Positions 1 to 6,800 of a stretch of 22,442 nucleotides of DNA are shown piece by piece. The notes below the pieces were generated by a model. That model did not search any database and was not told the DNA's origin. It saw only the letters and a program-made list of their open reading frames with translations. Where the stretch lies: the NCBI GenBank assembly GCA_934654625.1, contig CAKUGM010000027.1, positions 1-22,442 on the forward strand, written 5' to 3'. Position numbers and translations under genes: made by a program. Source of the DNA: an uncultured Collinsella sp. (lineage in GTDB: Bacteria > Actinomycetota > Coriobacteriia > Coriobacteriales > Coriobacteriaceae). Positions within the stretch are counted from its first letter, which is position 1. Every line of letters begins with the position of its first letter.

Positions 1-59
1 TTCTCAAGCTCAAGTGCGGAAATCTTCACCGGGGTTCCCGGTGCTGCCGTCTGTGTCAT
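1..59 (-). CDS. Start of a probable SMC/AAA-type ATPase (partial)
   Basis: Only the first 19 codons lie in the window. The ATG at 59-57 overlaps the stop codon of the preceding minus-strand gene in an ATGA arrangement, which implies translational coupling. The visible residues include VKISALELE. That resembles the first beta strand of RecF/SMC-like ATPases of phage and element recombination modules, which usually continue as ENxxR and a Walker A a few residues later. The Walker A would be off the left edge, so the assignment rests on this short pattern and on the phage-like operon. A GGGAG stretch lies about 10 bases upstream of the start. Confidence 0.45.
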   Translation of the reverse strand, partial: MTQTAAPGTPVKISALELE

Positions 60-520
60 TTGCTGTCTTCTCCCTTGTCGCGCATTCGGTTTCGTGCATC
101 CCTCCTGCGCTTCTTCTCTCGTTGGTATTCCGTCTCGGCGCGCTTCTCGTCCATGCCCTCGCGTATCGCTTCGGCCTGCCTTCGTCTCCAGCACGCGGGG
201 CAAAGCCCCATCTGGCCGGAGCGCGAGTTCGTCCTGACCTCCCACTTGCCGCATGAGACGCAGCGTTGCAACCCTGTGGACGGGTACTTGCTCAGGTTGA
301 TTCCTAAAACGCGCTTCGCGTGCTTCTTGATCGCTTCCGGTGACCTGTTCCACCCGCGCCCCTTCATCGATTCGGATATAAGAAGGTAGCCGTCAAGGCG
401 GTGGGTCCTTATGTATCTGTCCTCGTCTGAGCGCCAGAAATAGGAGTTGTCCCTTTGGCGAGGGACAACTTGACCGGAAAGCACAGTATCCCCACAATTT
501 CTTCTGCCGGGTCCATTCAT
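56..520 (-). CDS. Phage-type DNA-binding protein with Myb-like helices and a zinc ribbon
   Basis: This 154-aa protein is highly basic. Residues about 28-74 (WRSDEDRYIRTH ... AIKKHAKRVLGI) look like the Myb/SANT-like helix-turn-helix found in many phage and GcrA-like proteins, with a tryptophan start, an acidic patch and a terminal LGI. Residues 87-110 hold two CxxC pairs (CVSC and CPAC), a zinc-ribbon signature. The C-terminal 40 residues are a charged helix rich in Arg, Lys and Glu. The ATG at 520 was chosen because it overlaps the upstream stop (ATGA) and has a GAAGGGG motif about 8 bases before it; a longer in-frame reading upstream is antisense-like noise. A role in DNA or RNA binding inside the element is inferred. 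No exact family is recognised. Confidence 0.72.
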   Translation of the reverse strand: MNGPGRRNCGDTVLSGQVVPRQRDNSYFWRSDEDRYIRTHRLDGYLLISESMKGRGWNRSPEAIKKHAKRVLGINLSKYPSTGLQRCVSCGKWEVRTNSRSGQMGLCPACWRRRQAEAIREGMDEKRAETEYQREKKRRRDARNRMRDKGEDSK

Positions 521-723
521 CGCAACAGCCCCTTCACGTACAGTCGCTTTATCTCGCGCTCCGCTTCCTCGCGGGGCGCATACGGCTTGACGTGGGTGAG
601 CTGCTTTCGAATCCTGATGATCCCGGTCTTGCCGCCGTGGGTGTCCCCGGTATCGAGGAACTTGGCCGCGTACCAGTTTCCCGCCCGGCCCTGCTCGGCG
701 GTCCATCCCATGAATCCATTCAT
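517..723 (-). CDS. 68-aa conserved-type hypothetical protein of the element
   Basis: A small, basic, soluble-looking protein begins with MNGFMGWTAEQGRAGNWYAA and ends in a helix rich in Arg, Glu and Lys. The middle (GGKTGIIRIRK) looks like beta strands. The start at 723 is decided by a perfect AGGAGG 7 bases upstream; a longer reading from 801 lacks such a site and overlaps the neighbouring gene. It starts 11 bases after the 48-aa gene and its stop overlaps the next start, so it is part of one polycistron. The function is not recognised. Confidence 0.7.
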   Translation of the reverse strand: MNGFMGWTAEQGRAGNWYAAKFLDTGDTHGGKTGIIRIRKQLTHVKPYAPREEAEREIKRLYVKGLLR

Positions 724-734
724 CGGCAGACCTC

Positions 735-881
735 CTACAGTGACCAGAGCACAAGCGCCACAAGCCCAACCACGACAGCCAGAGTGCAGAACGCGCCCCA
801 AAGAAAGCCGTAGGTAAATAGCTTGCGCTCTTTGGCGCGTCTAATCTCAATCGGTGTCGTGTAGTGCTTGCCTTGTGCCAT
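735..881 (-). CDS. 48-aa single-helix membrane protein
   Basis: The reading frame starts with MAQGKHYTTPIEIRRAKERK, a basic, probably cytoplasmic tail. It is followed by one hydrophobic segment (about residues 21-47: LFTYGFLWGA, then FCTLAVVVGLVALVLW) and stops two residues later. The ATG is preceded by AAGGAAGG at a suitable distance. Spacing to both neighbours is tight (12 bases upstream, 11 downstream), which supports real coding. Small inner-membrane proteins of this layout are common in early phage operons, but this sequence does not reveal a specific role. Confidence 0.6.
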   Translation of the reverse strand: MAQGKHYTTPIEIRRAKERKLFTYGFLWGAFCTLAVVVGLVALVLWSL

Positions 882-893
882 GCTCAACCTTCC

Positions 894-1022
894 TTACGCA
901 CGTCCCAGCGCTTTCGCCACCAGGATCGTTAGATTGCAGAACAGATAAATGGCCGTCCGGAGCGCAACCACGCCGCCAAGCATGGCAAGCGTCCAAGTGA
1001 CCGCCTTCTCAACCTTGGTCAT
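894..1022 (-). CDS. 42-aa small membrane protein
   Basis: The frame starts MTKVEKAVTWTLAMLGGVVA and ends in KALGRA. It is almost entirely one amphipathic-to-hydrophobic helix of about 30 residues flanked by basic residues. The start overlaps the last 14 bases of the upstream HTH gene, and its stop is 12 bases before the next small membrane protein. Together with the 48-aa gene it makes a pair of one-helix proteins. Membrane location is inferred from hydrophobicity; the function is unknown. Confidence 0.55.
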   Translation of the reverse strand: MTKVEKAVTWTLAMLGGVVALRTAIYLFCNLTILVAKALGRA

Positions 1023-1248
1023 GCGTGCCCCCTTCTATCCATTCATCCACCCATTCGGGTTTAATCAGCTGCCCGTACTTCCTGCCGGGCGGCAGATGGT
1101 ATTTCAAACGGCCTGATTTGATCTCGTCGTAAACGGTCGAGCAGGGAACTCCAAGCACCCGGCTAACCTCCTTGGGCGAATAGAGCAATTTCTTGGGCAA
1201 CCCCAGCTCACAGGCCATATCAGCAAACGTTGTCGTGGTATCATCCAT
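1009..1248 (-). CDS. Excisionase-like / helix-turn-helix DNA-binding protein
   Basis: A 79-aa protein whose central part (LLYSPKEVSRVLGVPCSTVY, then DEIKSGRLKYH and QLIKPEWVDEWIE) is the classic winged-helix/MerR-like fold of the excisionase (HTH_17) family: 'tp+EvA+ll+vs..tVY.lI+.GrL', a small wing, then 'I....l..Wi'. Such proteins act as recombination directionality factors or as small transcription regulators in phages and conjugative elements. The ATG at 1248 has GGAGG 8 bases upstream; a GTG nine bases earlier would overlap that site. It is the first gene of the tight minus-strand operon, about 1.1 kb from the integrase, a usual place for an excisionase. Family is secure; the exact role is inferred. 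Confidence 0.78.
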   Translation of the reverse strand: MDDTTTTFADMACELGLPKKLLYSPKEVSRVLGVPCSTVYDEIKSGRLKYHLPPGRKYGQLIKPEWVDEWIEGGTHDQG

Positions 1249-1564
1249 AAGTGGCACCTCCCTTCAAGGTGTCTTGTGGTTTGGGGCGCGTTTTTCCTTG
1301 CTGTCGGGAAACGCGCTCTTTCTTTTATCTGTCCCGTGGATGTATCGGCTCTCACGGGTTACCGCCCGCACGTATGCGGGTTCTCTTCGTCGCTTGATTG
1401 CACCATCAAGCTTTCTCGCTATTTCTCGTTTTCAAGGTTCTCGCCCTCGGCTACGTGGGCGCTACGGATAAATGCACACCGTAAGATTCACGAACAAAGA
1501 TGGTTAGTTTGGAATCTCGTCCGTAGCGTCCATGTGGCCGAGGCTTTTGATCGTGGGTGGATAG
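1249..1564 (-). other. Hairpin-rich non-coding segment between regulator and operon
   Basis: No convincing reading frame was found on either strand in these 316 bases. It contains a run of inverted repeats: 1286-1293/1309-1316 (GCGCGTTT/AAACGCGC), 1333-1338/1353-1358 (CCCGTG/CACGGG), 1365-1380 (CCCGCA-CGTA-TGCGGG), 1392-1398/1405-1411 (GCTTGAT/ATCAAGC), 1442-1446/1457-1461 (CGCCC/GGGCG) and a 9-bp long-range pair 1460-1468/1520-1528 (CGCTACGGA/TCCGTAGCG). On the minus strand it would be the leader of the small-gene operon. It could be a structured RNA leader, an independent small RNA, or a protein-bound DNA site such as an origin. Confidence 0.5.
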
Positions 1565-1777
1565 TTACTCCCAGCTCATGAGTGCGTTAGGCGTGGTTCC
1601 CAGCGCTACCGCAAGCTTGTACAGCGTCGTGAGCGTCGGCAGAGTCGTGCCCTTCTCATATCCGACAACAGAAGCGGTGGAAATTCCGGCCTTAGTTGCA
1701 AGCTGCTCCTGCGTCATATCCGCTCGCGCTCGCTCGGCTCGAAGGTTTGCCGCAAACAATTCGTCTGTGTACTCCAT
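1565..1777 (-). CDS. XRE-family regulator (Cro/CI-like), 70 aa
   Basis: A single-domain lambda-repressor-like protein. Residues about 9-63 contain the five-helix fold, with the recognition region MTQEQLATKAGISTASVVGY followed by EKGTTLPTLTTLYKLAVALG, close to the XRE consensus. The ATG at 1777 has AGGAGG 10 bases upstream; the alternative ATG at 1786 has the motif almost touching it and is less likely. It faces a second XRE gene across a 166-bp control region with a strong promoter for this gene, so the pair forms a temperate-phage style switch. Being on the operon side rather than the integrase side, it may act as the Cro-like partner, but which one is the main repressor cannot be settled from sequence. 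Confidence 0.85.
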   Translation of the reverse strand: MEYTDELFAANLRAERARADMTQEQLATKAGISTASVVGYEKGTTLPTLTTLYKLAVALGTTPNALMSWE

Positions 1778-1796
1778 CTTGTACATACCTCCTCTC

Positions 1797-1817
1797 AGTT
1801 ACGTTTAGCTTGTAACT
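1797..1817. promoter_or_regulatory. Candidate operator, inverted repeat AGTTAC-N9-GTAACT
   Basis: Perfect 6-bp arms separated by 9 bases sit immediately downstream of the -10 box of the minus-strand XRE promoter, around the expected transcription start. A further GTAACT half-site occurs at 1873-1878 on the plus-strand side of the same control region. Size and position fit a dimeric XRE repressor site giving autoregulation. This is inference from symmetry. Confidence 0.45.
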
Positions 1818-1824
1818 GGAATTT

Positions 1825-1852
1825 ATTATGTACAACCAGATTGGTATGTCAA
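1825..1852 (-). promoter_or_regulatory. Promoter of the minus-strand XRE gene
   Basis: On the minus strand a perfect -35 TTGACA (1852-1847) is followed after 16 bases by CATAAT (1830-1825), one mismatch from the -10 consensus. It points to the XRE gene starting at 1777 and, if transcription continues, to the small-gene operon. Confidence 0.6.
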
Positions 1853-1943
1853 CAAAAAGTTTCAGAATTTCTGTAACTTATTCAAGAAAATCGGTAATAT
1901 TTTCTATACCTAGAAAAAACGGCAGGCACAGTAAGGTAGCGAT

Positions 1944-2252
1944 ATGAAACTCATGCTCAAGAAATTGAGAAGCGATGCAGGATTAAGCCAGCAGGAAATG
2001 GCAGATAGGTTGGGTATTCCATCACGTACATACGGTGCATGGGAGCGCGAGGAATCAATCATAAATATCAGGCAAGCAGCCGCCATCTGTAACGTATTGG
2101 GTTGCACGCCCAACGATCTAATCGGTTGGCCTATCGACGGTCTCACGCACGATGAATCAGAACTCGTGAAGAGCTACAAGGAATGTAACGCGCCCACCCG
2201 TGCAAGCATCCTGATGGTCGCGAAGAACGGCGCGCTCGCGTCCGTTAGTTAA
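1944..2252 (+). CDS. XRE-family regulator, 102 aa, upstream of the integrase
   Basis: Residues 1-62 form a lambda-repressor-like helix-turn-helix (LRSDAGLSQQEMADRLGIPS then RTYGAWEREES and ICNVLGCTPNDLIG). The remaining 40 residues (ESELVKSYKECNAPTRASIL region) resemble the short helical tail seen on many phage XRE proteins, where an 'ELi..y+.l' segment mediates dimerisation. The ATG has an AAGG about 8 bases upstream. It diverges from the other XRE gene and precedes the integrase by 130 bases in the same direction, so it probably belongs to the lysogeny side of the switch. No catalytic self-cleavage domain is present, so it is not a LexA/CI-type self-cleaving repressor. Confidence 0.84.
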   Translation: MKLMLKKLRSDAGLSQQEMADRLGIPSRTYGAWEREESIINIRQAAAICNVLGCTPNDLIGWPIDGLTHDESELVKSYKECNAPTRASILMVAKNGALASVS

Positions 2253-2311
2253 GCGGAGAAGCGGAGAACTCACCCGAACTTGACCGTAGTGAAATAGCCT
2301 AGAAAAAAGAT

Positions 2312-2342
2312 GTGCCCCAGGTGCTTCGGACACCTAGGGCAC
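2312..2342 (-). terminator. Strong intrinsic terminator pointing leftward
   Basis: The arms GTGCCC-c-AGGTG and CACCT-a-GGGCAC form an 11-bp stem with one internal mismatch around a 7-base loop. Read on the minus strand the hairpin is followed directly by ATCTTTTTTC, a good U-tract. Read on the plus strand it is followed only by GCGCCTTTGC, so it should act mainly on minus-strand transcripts, or weakly as an attenuator between the XRE gene and the integrase. No minus-strand gene lies immediately upstream of it; the nearest is the helicase beyond the integrase. Confidence 0.6.
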
Positions 2343-2382
2343 GCGCCTTTGCAGAGTTTCTATTAAGAAAGGCAGGTACATT

Positions 2383-3534
2383 ATGGCACAACGCGCACGC
2401 CGCCGCTCGTGGGGTTCGGTAACCGAAATCACGCGCGGGAAGAAGTACGTTATCCGATGGATGGAAAACACGCCGCATGGCCGTATGCGCCGCTCCAAGA
2501 CGATTTGGGGCACGTATAGGCAGGCTTGCCTAGAGCTGGACCGAAAGCACGTTGAGCACGCCGGGGACAAGCCCACGCCCACGGTTAGACGCGCCTATGA
2601 GATGTGGGTGCTGCCTTTGTTGAATAAGCGGTTGGAAATAAATTCGATTGCGCCGAACTCCTATAGGATGATTGTGGCCTCATGGGAGAAATTTGTTAGT
2701 CAAAGGTGGGGCGATGCGCCCATCGATACCGTTCGCGCCGTGGAGGTGCAGGAATGGATATTGACGCTCAATCGCGGTAATGCAGAGATGGCGTTGCGCT
2801 GCCTGTCGTATGTGTTCGAGCGGGCCGCTACATTCATGCCGCTACCCATGAACCCGTTTGGCGCAAATATCAAATATGAGATGCCACTTGTGTCGCGCAC
2901 GCGCTCAAAGAAGGTATACACGCTCGCCCAGGCCGAGCAAGTGCTAGAGAAATTGCGTGGCACGATCATGGAAGCGCCGTTCATCCTCGCCTGCTTCGCG
3001 GGATGCCGCCCAGCAGAATCGCTCGCCGTCCGTGTGGACGATATACGGGTTATCGACGTGGACGGTATCGACGTGTGTGCGGTATCCATCGAACGCCAGA
3101 TGTGCACATCAGGCAATGAGGTAACTGAGCGCATGAAGACCAAGCAGAGCAGGCGAACAACGTTCGTGCTACCTCAAGCCGCCCAACGATTGATACAGAT
3201 AAGAGACGAATACGTATCGCAGGGGCGCGAGTGGTTGAGTGATCGCGGCGACGGCCTGCCAGCCAGCCGTGAGGTGAACAACGTACGTTGGAGAAATTAC
3301 TGCAAGGCCAATGATATCGAGTACATCCCATGGACGAACCTGCGCAACTCATGGCGCACCATCTGCGAGATGGAGCTTCGAATGCCGTGGGACTTGTGCG
3401 AATTAATCATGGGCCACGCGCTGCCCGGAATGAGCGGTGCGCACTATATCCGCCCATCCATCGAGCAGACAGCTCGTACGTTTATCGATTCACTTAGGAT
3501 AAATAAGGATATTTCTCAGCAAAACCGCAGGTAG
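2383..3534 (+). CDS. int: Phage-type tyrosine recombinase (integrase), 383 aa
   Basis: This protein catalyses site-specific integration and excision of the element. Residues about 1-60 form an AP2-like arm-binding region, about 65-155 the SAM-like core-binding domain, and about 175-370 the catalytic domain. Catalytic residues visible are Arg209 in GCRPAESL, a Lys around 252-254 in RMKTKQ, Arg321 in WTNLRNSW, His345 in LIMGHALPG and the nucleophile Tyr355 in GAHYIRP. The usual His three residues before the second Arg is replaced by Thr318. The length is normal for the family and the frame is intact. It is the last element gene before the AT-rich helicase region, so the attachment site is expected just downstream. 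The ATG is preceded by GAAAGG. Confidence 0.93.
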   Translation: MAQRARRRSWGSVTEITRGKKYVIRWMENTPHGRMRRSKTIWGTYRQACLELDRKHVEHAGDKPTPTVRRAYEMWVLPLLNKRLEINSIAPNSYRMIVASWEKFVSQRWGDAPIDTVRAVEVQEWILTLNRGNAEMALRCLSYVFERAATFMPLPMNPFGANIKYEMPLVSRTRSKKVYTLAQAEQVLEKLRGTIMEAPFILACFAGCRPAESLAVRVDDIRVIDVDGIDVCAVSIERQMCTSGNEVTERMKTKQSRRTTFVLPQAAQRLIQIRDEYVSQGREWLSDRGDGLPASREVNNVRWRNYCKANDIEYIPWTNLRNSWRTICEMELRMPWDLCELIMGHALPGMSGAHYIRPSIEQTARTFIDSLRINKDISQQNRR

Positions 3535-3865
3535 ATTGCGTATGTCTTATCTTTCGTACGAGCGGACACGCATACCCGCGGCTCCACTCGAACTAGAAAG
3601 AAGAGAACATCATCTACAAAAGTGGCTAATCAGAGCAAGGGACAGGCCCTTGTCCCGCAATTCATGGCACAAGGAATGCCGCCCGCCGTCGAACTGGCAG
3701 TTTTCTCTCATGCACATTATCAGCCGCCGTACACACGAAACAGAATCACAGCCCCAAAATGGGCAATACTCGTAAAGCCAAGTGAATCATCGCCATATGA
3801 AACGCGATGACCCACTTGCTAGTTGCAAACTACCGAACAACAGAATCGACTTTGAACGTCCCTCA
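3535..3865. other. Convergent intergenic region, probable element boundary
   Basis: These 331 bases separate the integrase stop from the stop of the helicase coming the other way. Short plus-strand frames at 3536 and 3622 lack good ribosome binding sites and any recognisable motif, so they are not called. Two inverted repeats stand out: GGGACA-N6-TGTCCC at 3639-3656 and the larger one at 3779-3818, listed separately. An integrase normally sits next to its attachment site, so attL or attR should lie here, but the partner copy is outside the window and the core cannot be identified. Confidence 0.4.
3779..3818. repeat. Interrupted inverted repeat, 6+7 bp arms
   Basis: CAAGTG-aa-TCATCGC pairs with GCGATGA-cc-CACTTG around a 10-base loop. 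It lies between the convergent integrase and helicase genes. It may be a transcription terminator for either gene (neither side has a convincing U-tract) or a recombinase-binding site. Confidence 0.45.
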
Positions 3866-6800
3866 TCACTTCGAAGTCGTCCCCTTCGTGTACCAAGCGG
3901 ATTGAAAATGCGTAGACCTAGACCCGCGCTCACTATAGTTAAAACGAACCCCGTACTGTTTCTCAACAGCTTTCCTCTTCTTTCTAAAGGCAGCACAATC
4001 AATTACCCATAGCGCACCCTGCTTGCCACGCTTGTCAATATAGGTAGTCCCAAGTGATTTCAAGGCATCAAGGAGAGGGTCTCCTTGCGTATCTCGAGGA
4101 GATTCTTTAGCTGTTGCATTTCTTCGCTCATTTGAAATTTCAACATGGGAGCCCTTGGGATACAGAAGCCAACCGGAGTTACCTTTCGTTACATCTGTAC
4201 CATCGGCACGATAGTCGAAGCCGTAATCGAAAGAAGAAGCTATCTCTTTTATCGAAGATCGAATCGATAAATCCCCAAGCACCCAAAAAGCATCTGCCTG
4301 CTTGGACGGAAAACACTGATAACCGTCTCGCTCAAGCGCAAGCTGAAGATCCCCGCTGCTCGCCTCTTCTACTTTAGGCTCATGCTTGCTCGCATGTTCG
4401 CGCGTCTTCTCCTCGTCGCGGCGTTCCCCCATCGCAGTGTTGCGTTCATCCGACAAGCCGCTCTGCAGCGCGAATTCAATAGCAGACTCGCGAGCTTTTG
4501 TCGACTTAAGCGTAGTCTCATTGACCTCATCATCATAATTGGCATGAACTTCCTCAAATACCCGATCAAGAAGGTCAGATGATTCTTGCACCTCGACATC
4601 AGGACGATAGCCCCGCCCGATTCCATAATGATCCAGCTCAGCCTCAACACGCGCCATCGTCGCATCTCGGTCACTGTAAAATTCACTTCCCCGGATACGA
4701 ATAAAATTCCATCCCACGCGCTCCAAAATAGTCTGGCGTTCCATATCCGAAATAATCTGGCTTTCAGTGGAATGCCAACGGTCGCCATCGCATTCAAGAG
4801 CAACGCTTTGATGGGCATCCTTGACGATGATGTCTATACGATAACTTCCGACTTCTTTTTGTTGTTCAAATTGATATCCTCGCTTCGCAAGTTCCGCGCA
4901 TACTTGCAATTCAAAATCAGATTCCGCCTTTCCCCGCGCCTCTTCAATACGCTTATCGAGCGCATGCGGATCGAGCATGTACTCAATGAGCCTTCTCCGC
5001 AAGTCACCTTCTTTTAAATCACGAGCGGGGTCGAGCGAATACACAAGCCACAGCTGGTCCTTTGCACGGCTAACGGCAACGTTATAGCGTTTTTTATATG
5101 CGTCATCTGACCCCGCCCCCATAAGGCGCAGCGGCGTCTCCGACTCATTGCTATCAACCATGCTCAAAATCATGACGTCACGTTCATCGCCCTGGAAACC
5201 AGCAGCGTTGCCGCAAATAATCTCATGCTTGTCTATATCGGCAGGTTCAATTTCTTTGAGCAGCTCATTTCGAATAAAATCGGCTTGTTCTTCACCTAGA
5301 AGGGAAAGAACTCCAAAGGTTTTCTTTTCATACTCAGGCTGCTCCAAACAAGCACGAATTATCGCGACCACTGCCTTCGCTTCCTGTTTATTAATCTTCG
5401 CCTTCCCCGAGCGCATGCCACTTTTAACACGAAACGGAACCAAAGCAGGCGTCAAACCACCCGCATCAGCATCTCTCAACGCCTTAATCTTCCCATCATA
5501 TGAGAGCAGGTTGCTAAATCCGATGATATCCGGCACACACCTAAAGTGCTCAGTCAGCATGATGGGAGCGAAGCCCTGCTGCGCGATTTCGTACAGCGAA
5601 TACTTGGCTCGGTACAGATGCGAATTGGGGATCCCCTTCTCCTCGATATAGGAAGCAGCCAAACCATCAGCCGTAGCGTCTTTTGCTCCAACGGCTAATG
5701 GACTTACCTGCTTATCGTCACCCACTACGATTATTTTCTTCGCAAGATAGGTAATTGCTAGAGCGGTCATATCTGCTTGACTAGCCTCATCGATAATTAC
5801 GATGTCAAATACGTTACTGCAGGGGTCAAAAGAATCGAGAGCTTGGTTGATAGGCATAATCCAAGCTGGCACAGCTCGTTGACATTTCGCCATAAGCTCT
5901 CGAGCTTTTGAACGATACCTCGAGGCGTTCTTCCCCGTCCCTTTTCCGATTTTTGCAACAGTTTGCTTCCACCCATTAAGCGCTATCTTGAGCTCCGTGT
6001 CGCGTTCAAGGTCCATATGAATCTTAAGCCATGCCATCTCACCAGCAAGTCGCGCAGTTGTCATACGATAACGCTTTCCCAGCTCAGCAATCATCCGTTG
6101 TGGGTCAGAAGCATTCATCTGGTCCACATAGTCAAGAATTGCCTGACATTGTTTATACTTCCATGCTTGGGCAATATTCCGAGGAACTTCAATGCCTCCG
6201 TGGACACCCCTTCGCATACGAATAGAACGGGACCATTCCGGAGCGTCTTTTGCCATGCGACCAAGCAAATCGCTGCGGCGCTGCACCGTCGATCGGATCT
6301 CGCACAATCGGCACAGGCGACCGTAATATTCAAGGTATTTCTGAACCTTATCTGTTAAATTGCTAACGCCGCCAAGAATGTCCGCCGAACAGAGGCTCGC
6401 ATAGCTTTCAGTCAAGGCCTCAACGGTTTCGCTATGAACGCAGCCAGCGCTTTTTATATTATTTACAACACCCTCTGCCCACGATTTGACGCGCTGGGAC
6501 CTCTTAATCGCAGCACACAGTTGAAGAAAGTCAGCAATATCCGTTTCGAGCACACGGGAATAATCGGCGACCCTTGTCATCTCGTCAATCATTGCGTAGC
6601 AGTCGAAAAAGACCGTATAAGGAAGGCCATTCGAATCCAATAACTTAAACATTGGGTCGATGCATTCAATCTGCCAGGAGAGTGCCCTCTTAATACCATC
6701 GATGTATCGCGCGGCCTCGTGCTCCGGTTCATTCTCAGCCAGCTCGGCAAAATAATCCACACCGACACTCCCCATAAGAGCGTCCCATTGAGCGGCGCAG

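Noticed and set aside
3570..3600. GTTCGAGT-like T-loop on the minus strand as a tRNA fragment (attachment site)
   Set aside because: The flanking 5-bp T-stem does not pair and no acceptor end follows.
3622..3810. 62-codon plus-strand frame with protein-like composition
   Set aside because: It starts at GTG without a ribosome binding site, has no recognisable motif and overlaps the inverted-repeat region.
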